Shown here piece after piece: positions 5,823 to 6,023 of a stretch of 6,023 nt of DNA (position 1 is the first letter of the stretch; each line of letters starts with the position of its first letter). A program made the position numbers and the translations under genes. The stretch comes from Actinomycetota bacterium. GTDB taxonomy: Bacteria; Actinomycetota; Thermoleophilia; Solirubrobacterales; Solirubrobacteraceae. The notes under the pieces were generated by a model. It searched no databases. It saw only the letters and a program-made list of their open reading frames with translations, and was not told the origin of the DNA. The stretch is from the NCBI GenBank assembly GCA_019348575.1, contig JAHWJE010000118.1, positions 1-6,023 on the forward strand, written 5' to 3'.

Positions 5823-5941
5823 AGGCGCGGCGGGATATCCGGTTGGGGATGCACATCGCCGATCTGATCCACTCCGCCGGCCGGCTGCGGCCGCGCGCGA
5901 CCCGTCCGCAGCGCGCGCCACGGCTCGAGGCGGGCCGCTGA
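5816..5941 (+). CDS. Possible 41-residue ORF upstream of the ROK gene
   Basis: The ORF reads MREARRDIRLGMHIADLIHSA and then a basic Arg/Pro stretch ending in RLEAGR. It starts 20 bases from the divergent methyltransferase start, with a second in-frame ATG at 5849 preceded by GGGG. Its TGA shares the A of the ROK ATG at 5941, an arrangement typical of translational coupling. The front part (LGMHIADLIH) looks protein-like and could form a helix. I recognise no family. It may be a small basic protein, a leader peptide for the kinase, or a chance frame in untranslated leader DNA. Confidence 0.35.
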   Translation: MREARRDIRLGMHIADLIHSAGRLRPRATRPQRAPRLEAGR

Positions 5942-6023
5942 TGGCTGCGCGCGGGGGGATCGACCTGGGCGGCACGAAGATCCAGGCCGTCGTCGTCGAC
6001 GAGGCCCACGTCGTGCTCGGCCA
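5941..6023 (+). CDS. ROK-family sugar kinase or regulator, N-terminus (partial, runs off the right edge)
   Basis: The first 27 codons contain GIDLGGTKIQAVVVDE at residues 6-21. This is the phosphate-1 ATP-binding motif (DxGGTK) that begins ROK-family kinases such as glucokinase and N-acetylmannosamine kinase. The motif starts within a few residues of the N-terminus with no room for a DNA-binding domain, which favours a kinase over a NagC/XylR-type repressor. GAGG at 5927-5930 lies ten bases before the ATG, a weak but usable ribosome binding site. The sugar substrate cannot be judged because the rest of the gene is outside the window. Confidence 0.8.
   Translation, partial: MAARGGIDLGGTKIQAVVVDEAHVVLG

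Noticed and set aside
4242..5867. A 541-codon plus-strand open frame opposite the methyltransferase
   Set aside because: It is the antisense shadow of the methyltransferase, with repeated QRAERR-type low-complexity text and no motif.
5796..5975. N-terminal extension of the methyltransferase frame up to ATG 5975
   Set aside because: The 60 extra residues are Arg/Ala/Pro low complexity, overlap the divergent ROK start, and would remove the well-placed -10 box before GTG 5795.
1..6023. CRISPR array, tRNA/rRNA gene, insertion sequence or toxin-antitoxin pair
   Set aside because: No regularly spaced repeats, cloverleaf, transposase motif, paired terminal inverted repeats or paired small ORFs with toxin motifs were seen on either strand.

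Overview
The window is very GC-rich, densely coded DNA. From about 1,540 to the right end it reads as one coherent stretch of an actinobacterium-like genome, and the protein wording (UvrC, RapZ, a small membrane protein, a PKMT-like methyltransferase) suggests Thermoleophilia/Solirubrobacterales. That assignment is inference from family recognition, not from a marker gene. There are no tRNA or rRNA genes, CRISPR arrays or insertion sequences.

The left quarter is a mosaic. Bases 1 to about 150, read on the minus strand, encode the C-terminus of a DUF1015-family protein. Near 140-160 this meets, in inverted orientation, a plus-strand block of about 1.4 kb. That block carries the tail of a family 2 glycosyltransferase running straight into a GmhB-like HAD phosphatase, then an ATGA-coupled family 9 (heptosyltransferase-like) glycosyltransferase. 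At about 1,522-1,545 the GT9 frame passes without a stop into the C-terminal half of UvrC, giving a 459-residue hybrid frame. Truncated genes on both sides of both joins point to chimeric DNA (assembly or amplification artefact) or a recent rearrangement. This is the most notable thing in the window and should be settled before any of the left side is trusted.

Right of the second join, the UvrC C-terminal half (5'-incision nuclease and HhH domains) is followed by rapZ, the expected neighbour. A small VOC/glyoxalase-like gene is coupled to rapZ by an ATGA overlap. The yvcK-whiA pair that often follows rapZ in Gram-positives does not come next.

A minus-strand pair converges on the VOC gene: a class I SAM methyltransferase of the PKMT/methyltransferase-regulatory-domain type, and downstream of it a four-helix membrane protein of unknown function. 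The methyltransferase appears to be leaderless, with a TACGAT -10 box six bases before its GTG. Divergent from it, a short possible ORF overlaps the start of a ROK-family sugar kinase or regulator that runs off the right edge.

The likely working units are: a glycan/heptose module (HAD + GT9) of doubtful linkage to the rest; the repair/RNA-regulation unit uvrC-rapZ-VOC; the methyltransferase-membrane protein operon; and the start of a ROK transcription unit. I see no convincing new defence or mobile system.
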